Positions 1 to 8,462 of a stretch of 64,000 bases of DNA are shown here, piece after piece. A program made the position numbers and the translations under genes. Where the stretch lies: contig JAZNLA010000022.1 in assembly GCA_045578845.1 (NCBI GenBank), positions 34,569 through 98,568 of the forward strand, read 5' to 3'. The DNA is from UMGS172 sp045578845. GTDB lineage: Bacteria; Bacillota; Clostridia; Oscillospirales; Acutalibacteraceae. The notes below the pieces were generated by a model. The model saw nothing but the letters and a program-made list of their open reading frames with translations, was not told the origin of the DNA and ran no database searches. How positions within the stretch are numbered: position 1 is the first letter of the stretch; each line of letters begins with the position of its first letter.

Positions 1-341
1 TCGACGGTGTAAGCATAATCCGAGACCGAAAAACCGCTGACATTAGCCATCACAGGTTTATGAAAACATTTTTTAAGTTTCGGAAGTTCTTCGCTTAATA
101 CCTTTTCAACACCGGGGTTTTGAAGTCCGACGGCATTTATCATACCTGCCGAACACTCGGCAATTCTCGGCGTGGGGTTGCCGAAACGCGGGTCTTTGGT
201 AGTGCCTTTAAATGAAAATGTGCCAAGGCAGTTGATATCGTAAATCTCGGCAAATTCATAACCGAAACCGAAGGTACCGCTGGCGGGGATAACGGGGTTG
301 CTAAGTGTAATACCGCAAAGGTTTACTTTTGTATTTACCAT
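1..341 (-). CDS. pyrD: Dihydroorotate dehydrogenase, catalytic subunit (partial)
   Basis: Only the first about 113 residues are inside the window; the gene runs off the left edge. It starts MVNTKVNLCGITLSNPVIP and continues with the FGFGYEF and GLQNPG segments typical of class 1B PyrD, which oxidises dihydroorotate to orotate using FMN and hands electrons to PyrK. The ATG overlaps the last 7 bases of pyrK (the TGG-TAA end of pyrK contains it), so the two subunits are translationally coupled. It is the last visible gene of the pyrC-carB-pyrK-pyrD operon. The class 1B assignment follows from the adjacent pyrK. Confidence 0.93.
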   Translation of the reverse strand, partial: MVNTKVNLCGITLSNPVIPASGTFGFGYEFAEIYDINCLGTFSFKGTTKDPRFGNPTPRIAECSAGMINAVGLQNPGVEKVLSEELPKLKKCFHKPVMANVSGFSVSDYAYTV

Positions 342-1066
342 ATTATCTCCTCCCTTTTAAGTACCGGTCCGTCTTTACAAATACGCTTATTTCCGTACTT
401 TGTCTTGCAAGAACAACCCATGCAAGCACCGAAACCGCAACCCATACGTTCTTCAAAACTATACTGTCCCGAAGTAGCGGCAGTTTTTTCTATGGCATTA
501 AACATAGGTGCGGGACCGCAGGTGTAAAAGTAGGAATACGAAAGGTTTTTAAGTACATCGGTTACAAAACCTTTAGTACCGTAACTACCGTCCACCGTTG
601 TGACAAAAGTATCAGCACCGAGTTTTTTAAATTCGTCTTCATAAAAGACTTCTTCTTTTGAGTTAAATCCCAAAATAACGGATACTTTTTTATTCTGCTT
701 TATAAGTTCCTTGCAAAGCATATACATTGGCGGTACACCTACACCGCCGCCGATAAGCACAGGGGTTTCACCTGAACACGACAGGTCGTATCCGTTGCCA
801 AGACCTACCAAAACATCCAGCAAAGTACCGCAAGTGAGTTCACACATCTGCTCGGTACCATCACCCACAACCTTATAGATTATAGTGACCGTATCTTCAC
901 TTATATCGCAAACCGAAATAGGTCTTCTTAAATATTTGCCTTCAAGTTTTATATTTATAAACTGACCTGAAGCGGTTATAGCCGAAGTATCGCCCGTAAG
1001 CACCATTTTATATGTGCTTTTGGCGATTTTTTCGTTATACAAAACCTCATAAAGTCCTTGTGTCAT
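335..1066 (-). CDS. pyrK: Dihydroorotate dehydrogenase electron transfer subunit
   Basis: A 243-residue FAD and [2Fe-2S] protein that takes electrons from PyrD and passes them to NAD+. The ferredoxin-reductase-like fold shows the FAD-binding RRPIS at about 48-52, the nucleotide-binding GGGVG at 107-111 and CGPAPM at about 183. Four C-terminal cysteines (210, 215, 218, 230; pattern C-x4-C-x2-C-x11-C) are the expected [2Fe-2S] ligands. It begins 10 bases after carB and overlaps pyrD. Length is normal for the family. An unambiguous member of the pyrimidine operon. Confidence 0.95.
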   Translation of the reverse strand: MTQGLYEVLYNEKIAKSTYKMVLTGDTSAITASGQFINIKLEGKYLRRPISVCDISEDTVTIIYKVVGDGTEQMCELTCGTLLDVLVGLGNGYDLSCSGETPVLIGGGVGVPPMYMLCKELIKQNKKVSVILGFNSKEEVFYEDEFKKLGADTFVTTVDGSYGTKGFVTDVLKNLSYSYFYTCGPAPMFNAIEKTAATSGQYSFEERMGCGFGACMGCSCKTKYGNKRICKDGPVLKREEIIW

Positions 1067-1076
1067 GATAACTCCT

Positions 1077-4000
1077 TTAAGCGTCTATAGTAGAAATGCA
1101 GAGAGTAGTTTCCTCTAAAACATCTAATAATACCTTAACTGTATCAAGGGCTGTGAATATTGTTACATTGTTTTCGGTGGCGATTTGGCGGATATGATGT
1201 CCGTCATTACGTTGATCGCTGTCGCCTATGTCCTTAGTGTTGATTACATAGGCAATATGTCCCTGTCTTAATGCATCGGGAATTTCCTCATTACCGTCGC
1301 TTATTTTACTTAATACATGGGTGCGAATACCGTTAGCCTTTAAAAACTTAGCAGTGCCTTCGGTAGCCTCAATATTAAATCCTAAATTATAGAAACGGCG
1401 GATAAGCGGAAGTGCCTCTTCTTTATCGCGGTCGGCAATGGTTGCAAAAACGGTACCGTAATTTTGCAGGTGCATACCCGAAGCCTGAAGTGCTTTATAA
1501 AGAGCACGGTTAAGTTTGTCGTCATAGCCTATAGCCTCACCGGTCGACTTCATTTCGGGGCTGAGATATGCATCAAGACCTCTGATTTTATTGAACGAGA
1601 ATACCGGTGCTTTTACATACCAACGCTTTTTCTCGTCGGGATAAATATCGAAAATACCCTGCTCTTTAAGGCTCTTACCCAAAATAACCTCGGTGGCAAT
1701 ATCGGCAAGACTGTATCCGGTTGCTTTGGAAAGGAAAGGAACAGTTCTCGAAGAACGAGGATTAACCTCAATAATAAACACATTGTCGTCCTTGTCAACA
1801 ATAAACTGAATGTTGTAAAGACCGATAATACCTATACCCAATCCTAACTTTTTGGCATACTGTAAAATTACGCCCTTAACCTTATCGGAAATACTGAACG
1901 AAGGATAAACACTGATAGAGTCGCCCGAGTGAACACCTGTGCGTTCTACAAGTTCCATAATACCGGGGACAAATACATCTCTGCCGTCGCAAATGGCGTC
2001 AATCTCAACCTCTCTGCCCTCGATATATTTATCAACCAAAACAGGCTTGTCTTCATCAATTTCAACAGCGGTTTTAAGATAATGGCGAAGTTGGTCTTCG
2101 TTGGCAACAATCTGCATTGCTCTGCCGCCCAAAACAAAACTAGGCCTAACAAGTACGGGATATCCGATTTCGGATGCCGCTTTAATACCGTCTTCAATTT
2201 TGGTTACTGCCTGTCCTTTTGCTCTCGGAATATCGAGTTCGTTAAGCAGATGTTCAAATGCGTTTCGGTCCTCTGCACGGTCAATAGCGGCACAGTCGGT
2301 ACCGATAATGTTTACACCGCGGTCATAAAGCGGCTGAGCCAAGTTAATGGCAGTTTGACCGCCCAATGATGCAACTACACCCTCAGGTTTTTCAAACTCA
2401 ATAATATTCATAACATCTTCGGGGGTAAGAGGCTCAAAATACAGTTTATCGGCTGTAGTATAGTCGGTCGAAACGGTTTCGGGGTTGTTGTTAATAATAA
2501 TAGCCTCATAACCCGAATTTTTAATTGTGGTAACGGCGTGAACGGTTGAATAGTCAAACTCAACACCTTGACCGATACGGATAGGACCTGCACCCAATAC
2601 CACAATCTTTTTCTTATCGGTCAGTACCGATGCATTTTCGTCACTGTAAGACGAGTAGAAATAAGGAATATATGCATTTGTATGGCAAGTGTCAACCATT
2701 TTAAATACGGGAAACAAATTATGTTCTTTGCGGAACTTGTAAACATCAAGTTCTTCACAGTTCCACATTCTTGCAACATATTTATCACTAAAGCCCATTT
2801 TCTTGGCGGCAAGCAGTGTTGCCTTGTTGTTTACATTGTCTTTAAGCAATTCTTCCATATCGACAATTTTCTTAATCGACTCAAGAAAATACTCGGTAAT
2901 TTCGGTAATCTTGTGGATTTCCTCAACCGTTACACCGCGTGCAAGCAGTTCGGCAATGGCAAAAATGTTATCTGAACGGAATTCCTTTATATAATCTAAA
3001 ATATCCTCGGTGGACATATTGTCAAACTTAGACATATATATGTGATTAACACCGATTTCCAAAGAACGGGTACCTTTGAGAATTGCCTCTTCAAGGTTAG
3101 AACCTATACCCATAACCTCGCCTGTAGCCTTCATTTGGGTGCCGAGTTTATTGGTAGCACTTGTGAACTTATCGAACGGAAAACGGGGTAGTTTTGCAAT
3201 GACATAATCAAGTTTCGGCTCAAAAGCGGCGGTGGTATTGGCGATTTTAATATCTTCCAAAAGCATGCCGACCGCTATTTTTGCGGTAACCCTTGCAATA
3301 GGATAACCCGATGCTTTAGATGCCAAAGCAGACGAACGGGAAACACGCGGGTTAACCTCGATAAGATAGTATTGGCTCGAATGAGGGTCAAGTGCAAACT
3401 GAACGTTACATCCGCCCTCGATTTTCAGTTCTTTAATAATTTTTATGGCACTGTCATTAAGCATTTTAAGGTCATGGTCATTTAGTGTCATAATAGGTGC
3501 TACAACCAAAGAGTCACCTGTGTGAACACCGACAGGGTCAATATTTTCCATACCGCAAATGGTAATGGCATTATCGGCCGAGTCACGCATAACCTCAAAC
3601 TCAATTTCCTTATATCCCTTAACACTCTTTTCGATAAGTACCTGATGTACAGGTGACAGTTTAAAAGCATTAAGACCTACTTCAATAAGTTCTTCTTCAT
3701 TATTGGCAAAACCGCCGCCGGTACCGCCCAAAGTAAACGCAGGACGAAGTACAACGGGGTAGCCTATATTAGCGGCAGCCTTTTTAGCCTCTTCTATGCT
3801 ATATGTAATTTCAGAAGGAATGGTAGGCTCCCCTATGGATTGGCAAAGTTCTTTAAACAGTTCGCGGTCTTCAGCACGCTCTATACTCTCACTATTAGTG
3901 CCGAGCAGTTCAACACCGCACTCTTTCAAAACGCCCTTTTTCTCAAGTTGCATCGCAAGATTAAGACCGGTTTGTCCGCCGATACCGGGAACAATAGCAT

Positions 4001-4250
4001 CAGGACGCTCGTAACGCAAAATCTTGGCAATATATTCTAAAGTAAGCGGTTCCATATAAACCTTGTCGGCTATGGTGGTGTCGGTCATAATGGTTGCGGG
4101 ATTAGAGTTGCAAAGTACAACCTCATATCCCTCTTCTTTTAATGCCAAGCAAGCCTGTGTGCCTGCATAGTCAAACTCAGCAGCCTGTCCTATAACAATA
4201 GGGCCCGAGCCTATAATAAGTATCTTTTTTAAATCTGTTCTCTTTGCCAT
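1077..4250 (-). CDS. carB: Carbamoyl-phosphate synthase large subunit
   Basis: A 1057-residue enzyme that makes carbamoyl phosphate from glutamine-derived ammonia, bicarbonate and two ATP. Two homologous ATP-grasp halves are visible: the first opens with KKILIIGSGPIVIGQAAEFD, the second with VVLGAGPIRIGQGVEFD; the C-terminal MGS-like allosteric domain follows. A longer frame upstream (to 4307) is open, but the ATG at 4250 gives MAKRTDLKK and has GGAGG 9 bases upstream, so I use it. The small glutaminase subunit carA is not between pyrC and carB nor elsewhere in the window. It lies 31 bases after pyrC. Confidence 0.96.
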   Translation of the reverse strand: MAKRTDLKKILIIGSGPIVIGQAAEFDYAGTQACLALKEEGYEVVLCNSNPATIMTDTTIADKVYMEPLTLEYIAKILRYERPDAIVPGIGGQTGLNLAMQLEKKGVLKECGVELLGTNSESIERAEDRELFKELCQSIGEPTIPSEITYSIEEAKKAAANIGYPVVLRPAFTLGGTGGGFANNEEELIEVGLNAFKLSPVHQVLIEKSVKGYKEIEFEVMRDSADNAITICGMENIDPVGVHTGDSLVVAPIMTLNDHDLKMLNDSAIKIIKELKIEGGCNVQFALDPHSSQYYLIEVNPRVSRSSALASKASGYPIARVTAKIAVGMLLEDIKIANTTAAFEPKLDYVIAKLPRFPFDKFTSATNKLGTQMKATGEVMGIGSNLEEAILKGTRSLEIGVNHIYMSKFDNMSTEDILDYIKEFRSDNIFAIAELLARGVTVEEIHKITEITEYFLESIKKIVDMEELLKDNVNNKATLLAAKKMGFSDKYVARMWNCEELDVYKFRKEHNLFPVFKMVDTCHTNAYIPYFYSSYSDENASVLTDKKKIVVLGAGPIRIGQGVEFDYSTVHAVTTIKNSGYEAIIINNNPETVSTDYTTADKLYFEPLTPEDVMNIIEFEKPEGVVASLGGQTAINLAQPLYDRGVNIIGTDCAAIDRAEDRNAFEHLLNELDIPRAKGQAVTKIEDGIKAASEIGYPVLVRPSFVLGGRAMQIVANEDQLRHYLKTAVEIDEDKPVLVDKYIEGREVEIDAICDGRDVFVPGIMELVERTGVHSGDSISVYPSFSISDKVKGVILQYAKKLGLGIGIIGLYNIQFIVDKDDNVFIIEVNPRSSRTVPFLSKATGYSLADIATEVILGKSLKEQGIFDIYPDEKKRWYVKAPVFSFNKIRGLDAYLSPEMKSTGEAIGYDDKLNRALYKALQASGMHLQNYGTVFATIADRDKEEALPLIRRFYNLGFNIEATEGTAKFLKANGIRTHVLSKISDGNEEIPDALRQGHIAYVINTKDIGDSDQRNDGHHIRQIATENNVTIFTALDTVKVLLDVLEETTLCISTIDA

Positions 4251-4281
4251 TTTATATTCCTCCAAATATTTGTCTTTTGTG

Positions 4282-5493
4282 TCAGCGATATACAACCTTA
4301 CCGTCACATACAGTCAACACACATTTTCCAAAAACTTTATTACCCTCAAACGGGGTACTTTTACCCATTGACACAAAGTCTTTTGGGTTGATTTCATATT
4401 CCTCATTTAAATCATAAACGCAGAAATCCTCGGTTTCCGGCAAGCCGAAACGTTTTCTCGGATTTATCGCCATAAGTTCTATAAGGCGTTCGAGTGTAAT
4501 TATATTCTTCTTCACAAGATTTGTGTAAAGTACGGGGAAGGCCGTTTCAAGACCGATAACACCCATTAAACTCTTTTCAAGTCCTCTGCTCTTTTCTTCG
4601 GCACTGTGCGGTGCATGGTCGGTGGCTATCATATCAATGGTACCATCAATAATTCCCTCAATAAGTGCCTCTCTGTCAGCCTTACTTCTAAGCGGCGGAT
4701 TCATTTTAAACCTGCCGTCTTCTTCCAAATTACTGTCATCAAGCACCAAGTAATGCGGTCCCGTTTCACAAGATACATCTACACCTTCTGCCTTGGCTTT
4801 TCTTATAAGTTCAACCGTTTCTTTGGTTGAAATATGGCAGACATGATATTTGCAACCGATTTCTTTGGCAAGTTGTAAATCTCTTTTTACCTGTGCCCAC
4901 TCACTCTCACTGCATATACCTTTATGGCCGTGAAGTTTTGCATATTCGCCGTCGTGAATATATCCGCCTTTTAGCAGACTGTTAACTTCACAGTGTGCGG
5001 CAATTATTTTATCTAAATCTTTTGCTTTTTCCATAGCGGCACACATCATACTGTCGCTCTGCACACCTTTGCCGTCATCAGAAAAAGCGGCACAAAGCGG
5101 TGCCAACTCGGTCATTTCCACAAGTGTTTCACCCATTTGACCGACCGTAATTGCGGCATAAGGGTGTACCCTTACCTTTGCATCTTTTTTAATAATATCA
5201 AGTTGAACGTTTATATTATCGACACTGTCGGGTACGGGTTTTAGATTGGGCATTGAGAAAACATCGGTGTATCCGCCCCTTGCTGCCGCCATGGTACCCG
5301 AAAGTATGGTTTCCTTATAAAAAAATCCCGGCTCTCTCAGATGTACATGAACATCACAAAAAGCGGGAAAAATAAAACAATTATTAAAAGCGGAAATACC
5401 ACCGCTGACACCGTCGATAATAATTTCGTCCGAAATCATCGGCTGGAAACATTCATTTTTATATTTTTGACAATTATAAAAATTCAGTGTCAT
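4282..5493 (-). CDS. pyrC: Dihydroorotase
   Basis: A 403-residue zinc amidohydrolase (class I, PyrC/AllB type) that cyclises carbamoyl aspartate to dihydroorotate. The metal-binding HVH at about 49-51 lies in FCDVHVHLREPG, and the catalytic Asp is in the IATDHAPHS segment near residue 290. An AAAGGAT ribosome-binding site precedes the ATG at 5493. It is the first visible gene of the pyr operon and is divergent from dpaA. I saw no PyrR-type attenuator in the 175-base gap upstream. Confidence 0.94.
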   Translation of the reverse strand: MTLNFYNCQKYKNECFQPMISDEIIIDGVSGGISAFNNCFIFPAFCDVHVHLREPGFFYKETILSGTMAAARGGYTDVFSMPNLKPVPDSVDNINVQLDIIKKDAKVRVHPYAAITVGQMGETLVEMTELAPLCAAFSDDGKGVQSDSMMCAAMEKAKDLDKIIAAHCEVNSLLKGGYIHDGEYAKLHGHKGICSESEWAQVKRDLQLAKEIGCKYHVCHISTKETVELIRKAKAEGVDVSCETGPHYLVLDDSNLEEDGRFKMNPPLRSKADREALIEGIIDGTIDMIATDHAPHSAEEKSRGLEKSLMGVIGLETAFPVLYTNLVKKNIITLERLIELMAINPRKRFGLPETEDFCVYDLNEEYEINPKDFVSMGKSTPFEGNKVFGKCVLTVCDGKVVYR

Positions 5494-5630
5494 TTATCCT
5501 TTTCGACTCCTACGTATTTATTTGAAATATTTTACCACACAAGCAGTCCGATGTCAATATAATTAACACGTTATTTTTATAACTTTTTTATGATTTTTAT
5601 TTCCTCACAAACTAACGGTTTAAACATATA

Positions 5631-5639
5631 CATATAATA
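5631..5639 (+). promoter_or_regulatory. Possible sigma-K-like -10 element of dpaA
   Basis: CATATAATA fits the CATANNNTA -10 consensus remembered for sporulation sigma-K, and dpaA is a sigma-K gene in Bacillus. The matching -35 AC would be 18 bases upstream at 5611, slightly longer than usual, so this is tentative. Confidence 0.3.
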
Positions 5640-5668
5640 AGACTTTGACATAAAGCAGAGGTTTTGTT

Positions 5669-6502
5669 ATGAAGTTTTCGATAATCGGCGGCGACCGCAG
5701 GCAGATTGAAATTGCCGCGTATTTAAAATCATATAATCATGAGGTTACACTTTTCGGTCTGCCCGACCCTTACGGTTTGAATGTGGCCGACAGTCTTTGT
5801 GAGGCAATATCAAATGCAGATGCAATAATTTTGCCTGTCCCCGTAAGTAAAGACGGAAGAACGGTCACCACACCGCTTACAAATGATGTTATATTTTTGC
5901 AGGACATTATCACCTGCCGTCCTAAATTTCTATTCGGCGGTATGATAAAGCAAGGTCTATCCCAAGAACTTAAAGCCGCCGATATTTCTTACTGCGACTA
6001 TTTTAATAGTGAAGCACTAACCGTTAAAAATGCTGTACTGACTGCAGAAGCGGCTGTATCACTTGCCGTAAACGGCACCGACCGTTCTATTTTCGGCTCA
6101 AATGTACTTGTAATAGGCTACGGCAGAATAGGTAAACAGTTGGCAAAGTATTTAAAGGTTTTAGGTGCCGATGTTACCGCCACTTCAAGAAACTCGGGTA
6201 CAAGGGCGGAAATAACAATAGGCGGGTTTAATTCCGCCGACACTTACGACTGCCGTAATATAGCACAGAATTTCGATTATATCTTCAATACAGTACCTTC
6301 CAATATAATGGACAGTTCATTTTTCGGCAACTGCAAAAAAACCGCTTTTGTTGAGGACCTTGCCACCGACTCGGGCACCGACCTTGCCGCGGCAACCAAA
6401 TACGGAATAAATGCCGCTGTTTACAGCGGATTGCCCGGTAAACATTCGCCTGTTACGGCGGCAAAATTTATTGCCGACGAGATTTTATTATCACTCGGCT
6501 AA
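5669..6502 (+). CDS. dpaA: Dipicolinate synthase subunit A
   Basis: A 277-residue Rossmann-fold protein. With DpaB it oxidises the product of dihydrodipicolinate synthase to dipicolinic acid in the mother cell, for loading into the spore core. The N-terminal MKFSIIGGDRRQIEIAAYLK is the characteristic DpaA start, and a second NAD(P)-type motif, VLVIGYGRIGKQLAKYL, lies near 147-163. The ATG has GAGG upstream. It is followed after 26 bases by dpaB. This is direct evidence that the host lineage makes endospores. Confidence 0.94.
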   Translation: MKFSIIGGDRRQIEIAAYLKSYNHEVTLFGLPDPYGLNVADSLCEAISNADAIILPVPVSKDGRTVTTPLTNDVIFLQDIITCRPKFLFGGMIKQGLSQELKAADISYCDYFNSEALTVKNAVLTAEAAVSLAVNGTDRSIFGSNVLVIGYGRIGKQLAKYLKVLGADVTATSRNSGTRAEITIGGFNSADTYDCRNIAQNFDYIFNTVPSNIMDSSFFGNCKKTAFVEDLATDSGTDLAAATKYGINAAVYSGLPGKHSPVTAAKFIADEILLSLG

Positions 6503-6528
6503 ATTAAAATTTTTTCGGAGGAATTTTC

Positions 6529-7101
6529 ATGCAGAGCAAAAAAATAGGTTTTGCCGTTTGCGGTTCGTTCTGCACACATCATCACGTATTGGAACAACTA
6601 AAGGTTTTAAAGGACAAAGGTTACGATATTTTACCGATTTTTTCCGAAATTGTGTATACTACCGATACCCGTTTCGGCAAAGCAGAAGACTTTAGAAATT
6701 CGGTTGAAGAAATTTGTCAAACTAAAGTAATACACACTGTAAAAGAAGCAGAGCCTATAGGTCCAAAAGCAATTATAGACGCTTTAATTATCGCGCCGTG
6801 CACAGGTAACACATTGGGCAAACTTGCCTGCGGTATTACCGACACTTCGGTAACAATGGCAGCCAAGGCACACCTAAGGAACGAGCGTCCGCTTATAATT
6901 GCACCCTCAACTAATGACGCATTAGGTGCAAGTGCCAAAAACATCGGACTACTTTTAAACTGCAAAAATGTATACTTTGTCCCCTTTGGGCAGGATTTAC
7001 CCTTTAAAAAGCATAATTCCTGCATATCAGACTTTTCACTTATATGTGACACTTTGGAATCTGCTTTAGAGCGAAAGCAATTACAACCTATTTTATTTTA
7101 A
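6529..7101 (+). CDS. dpaB: Dipicolinate synthase subunit B
   Basis: A 190-residue flavoprotein-like subunit (PPC decarboxylase-type fold) of dipicolinate synthase. FAVCGSFCTHH near the N-terminus and IIAPCTGNTLGKLA and IIAPSTNDALG further in are typical of the SpoVFB family. GGAGG lies 7 bases before the ATG. It is co-transcribed with dpaA. No terminator oriented for the plus strand is obvious; the hairpin just downstream has its T-run on the minus strand. Confidence 0.94.
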   Translation: MQSKKIGFAVCGSFCTHHHVLEQLKVLKDKGYDILPIFSEIVYTTDTRFGKAEDFRNSVEEICQTKVIHTVKEAEPIGPKAIIDALIIAPCTGNTLGKLACGITDTSVTMAAKAHLRNERPLIIAPSTNDALGASAKNIGLLLNCKNVYFVPFGQDLPFKKHNSCISDFSLICDTLESALERKQLQPILF

Positions 7102-7133
7102 ATAAAAAAAGCCGTTCCAAGTAGGAACGGCTT
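7102..7133 (-). terminator. Rho-independent terminator of the orphan RNA
   Basis: A 10-bp perfect stem (AAGCCGTTCC with its complement, 7109-7133, 5-base loop) followed on the minus strand by a T-run at 7108-7102. The plus-strand side lacks a T-run, so it belongs to the minus-strand RNA rather than dpaB. Confidence 0.85.
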
Positions 7134-7349
7134 ACGATTATTTGTACATTGGACTCACCTTTACCTAAGATTCTTTCTTTCTGATGATTTTAAAAGTTAC
7201 TGTTACCATTTTAAAAACCACCGTCCTTATGTTCTAATCGTGAAGTCTGTGTGCCTTAGGCCGCACACTGGCCGGAATGGAAGATTTCCTCGTTTTTCAT
7301 CTTTCCGACCCTCACTTTCTTAAAACTTTTTTGTCTATCTCTTTGGTTC
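7102..7349 (-). ncRNA. Unassigned structured RNA with own promoter and terminator
   Basis: The minus strand carries a TTGACA box (7379-7384), a 17-base spacer and TATTAT (7356-7361), placing a start near 7349. The transcript can form a hairpin pairing 7303-7310 with 7270-7277 (extended by AAGAT/ATCTT), a second pairing 7263-7268 with 7249-7254, and a stem joining 7235-7241 with 7134-7140 that encloses an AT-rich hairpin. It ends in a strong terminator. No minus-strand gene follows, since dpaB is convergent, so it is not a leader. It lacks the tmRNA, SRP and RNase P motifs I know, and 6S RNA is encoded separately nearby. A 14-codon frame inside is probably incidental. Confidence 0.6.
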
Positions 7350-7355
7350 GTTTTT

Positions 7356-7384
7356 ATAATATCATATATTTTATGATTTGTCAA
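7356..7384 (-). promoter_or_regulatory. Consensus sigma-A promoter of the orphan RNA
   Basis: TTGACA at 7379-7384 and TATTAT at 7356-7361 on the minus strand, 17 bases apart. The -35 is perfect and the -10 is one base off consensus. Confidence 0.8.
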
Positions 7385-7442
7385 TATATTTTTTTAACAT
7401 TTTTAAAAATTTTTATAAAATATGTCTAAAAGTTAAATGTGC

Positions 7443-7471
7443 TTGACTATTCTTCAGAAAAAGGTTAAAAT
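7443..7471 (+). promoter_or_regulatory. Sigma-A promoter of the DUF1292 gene
   Basis: TTGACT (7443-7448), 17-base spacer, TAAAAT (7466-7471), giving a leader of about 45 bases before the 7524 ATG. It may also drive 6S RNA by read-through. Confidence 0.65.
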
Positions 7472-7523
7472 ATATGTACCGAAAAACAATCCGTAAACCT
7501 ATCCGGATGAAGGGAGAATACTA

Positions 7524-7820
7524 ATGGCTGACGAATACAATCCCGATATTATCACACTGGAAGATGACGATAATAAGGAATACACTTTTGAGGTGCTTGA
7601 CCGAATTGAAACCGACGATGCAAAATATATTGCACTGTTGCCCGTTTATGACAACCCCGAAAAACTGCTTAATGACAGCGGTGAATTGGTAATTCTTAAG
7701 GTGACAGAAGAAAACGGTGAAGAATTTTTCGAGGACATCAATGACGATGATGAGTACGACATGATTGCCGACGCATTTACCGACCGTCTTCAAGATATTT
7801 TTGAAATCGAAGAAGAGTAA
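7524..7820 (+). CDS. DUF1292 domain protein (YrzB-like)
   Basis: A 98-residue, very acidic protein (multiple DDD/EDIND stretches, no cysteine or membrane segment) matching the small DUF1292 family found next to ruvX/holliday resolvase genes in many Firmicutes. Here it stands alone. The recognisable core is DIITLEDDDNKEYTFEVLD followed by YIALLPVYD. GGGAG precedes the ATG. Its biochemical role is unknown to me. 6S RNA starts 6 bases after its stop. Confidence 0.8.
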   Translation: MADEYNPDIITLEDDDNKEYTFEVLDRIETDDAKYIALLPVYDNPEKLLNDSGELVILKVTEENGEEFFEDINDDDEYDMIADAFTDRLQDIFEIEEE

Positions 7821-7825
7821 ATTTT

Positions 7826-8007
7826 CGCCTGCCCTGTTCGCGAATGCTTACCTTTATAACCCTACAAGTTTTATTTACGGGAGTTGTGCTCTTTATGTGG
7901 GTATGCAGGCCTCCCGCTTTTAGCGGACGTTGGAAGCACAAAGCACAAAGGACGACACCCACCTGCTGACCGCAGGTTATCATCGGTAGTTTTACGGCAG
8001 GGCGGGT
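7826..8007 (+). ncRNA. ssrS: 6S RNA
   Basis: The region folds as one long rod: a closing stem CCTGCCCTG (from 7828) with CAGGGCGGG (to 8006), a 5' arm TTCGCGAATGC, a large central bubble and an apical stem. Landmarks shared with E. coli 6S RNA as I remember it are the TGTTCGC opening after the closing stem, the GGACGACACCCACC segment and the GGCAGGGC ending. 6S RNA binds sigma-A RNA polymerase by mimicking an open promoter and damps transcription in stationary phase. I see no strong promoter of its own, so read-through or processing from the DUF1292 transcript is possible. Confidence 0.82.
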
Positions 8008-8021
8008 TTTATACTTGTAAC

Positions 8022-8053
8022 AAAAAAGCAACGAGAATTCTCGTTGCTTTTTT
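8022..8053. terminator. Bidirectional terminator
   Basis: Perfect palindrome GCAACGAGAATTCTCGTTGC (8028-8047) flanked by A6 and T6. It can terminate 6S RNA on the plus strand and the convergent thioesterase gene on the minus strand. Confidence 0.88.
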
Positions 8054-8055
8054 AT

Positions 8056-8442
8056 TTATATCTTACTGTTTGTTTTTTCCATAAAACGTTCGGCTTGAAC
8101 TATAAAACGGTCGTGTGTGCCTTTACCTATTAAACCTGCATTATCGGTAGCAGTAACATTAAAACATATCTTTCTGCCCTCTATTGCGGTAACCTCGGCA
8201 GTTACGGTGACCGTACCGCCAAGCGGTGTAGCACTTAAATGCTCAATATTAACCATGGTACCGACTGTTGTCGAGCCTTCAGGCAAACATTCGGCGACTG
8301 CTTTGCAACTCGCCTTTTCCATAAGTGCTATCATGGCGGGTGTCGCAAAAACCGAAAGGCTTCCCGACCCTACCGCTAAAGCGGTATTTTGCTCAGCCAC
8401 CTTATCTTCAATAACTGCTTTTATTCCTACTTTAATTTCCAT
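8056..8442 (-). CDS. Hot-dog fold thioesterase (FlK-like)
   Basis: A 128-residue single-domain hot-dog protein of the thioesterase family that includes fluoroacetyl-CoA thioesterase. Features are the ATPAMIALMEKAS helix, TTVGTMVNIEHLSATPLG and a C-terminal GKGTHDRFIV. The frame is open to 8466, but ATG 8442 has AGAGGT 8 bases upstream and gives MEIKVGIKAVIEDK, matching the usual family start. The substrate is probably an acyl-CoA; which one is unknown. It lies directly after a small DUF6514-like gene. Confidence 0.78.
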   Translation of the reverse strand: MEIKVGIKAVIEDKVAEQNTALAVGSGSLSVFATPAMIALMEKASCKAVAECLPEGSTTVGTMVNIEHLSATPLGGTVTVTAEVTAIEGRKICFNVTATDNAGLIGKGTHDRFIVQAERFMEKTNSKI

Positions 8443-8462
8443 TTTATCTACCTCTTTATAAA

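Noticed and set aside
1464..2975. Several plus-strand frames of 75-146 residues
   Set aside because: They are antisense shadows of carB, with no ribosome sites and improbable composition.
7102..7349. 6S, tmRNA, SRP RNA or RNase P RNA for the orphan RNA
   Set aside because: A convincing 6S RNA is encoded separately at 7826, and the expected tmRNA tag/CCA end, SRP GGAAG loop and RNase P core motifs are absent.
7826..8053. Frames of 66 and 84 residues across 7777-8084
   Set aside because: They cover 6S RNA and its terminator; the RNA structure explains the sequence better.
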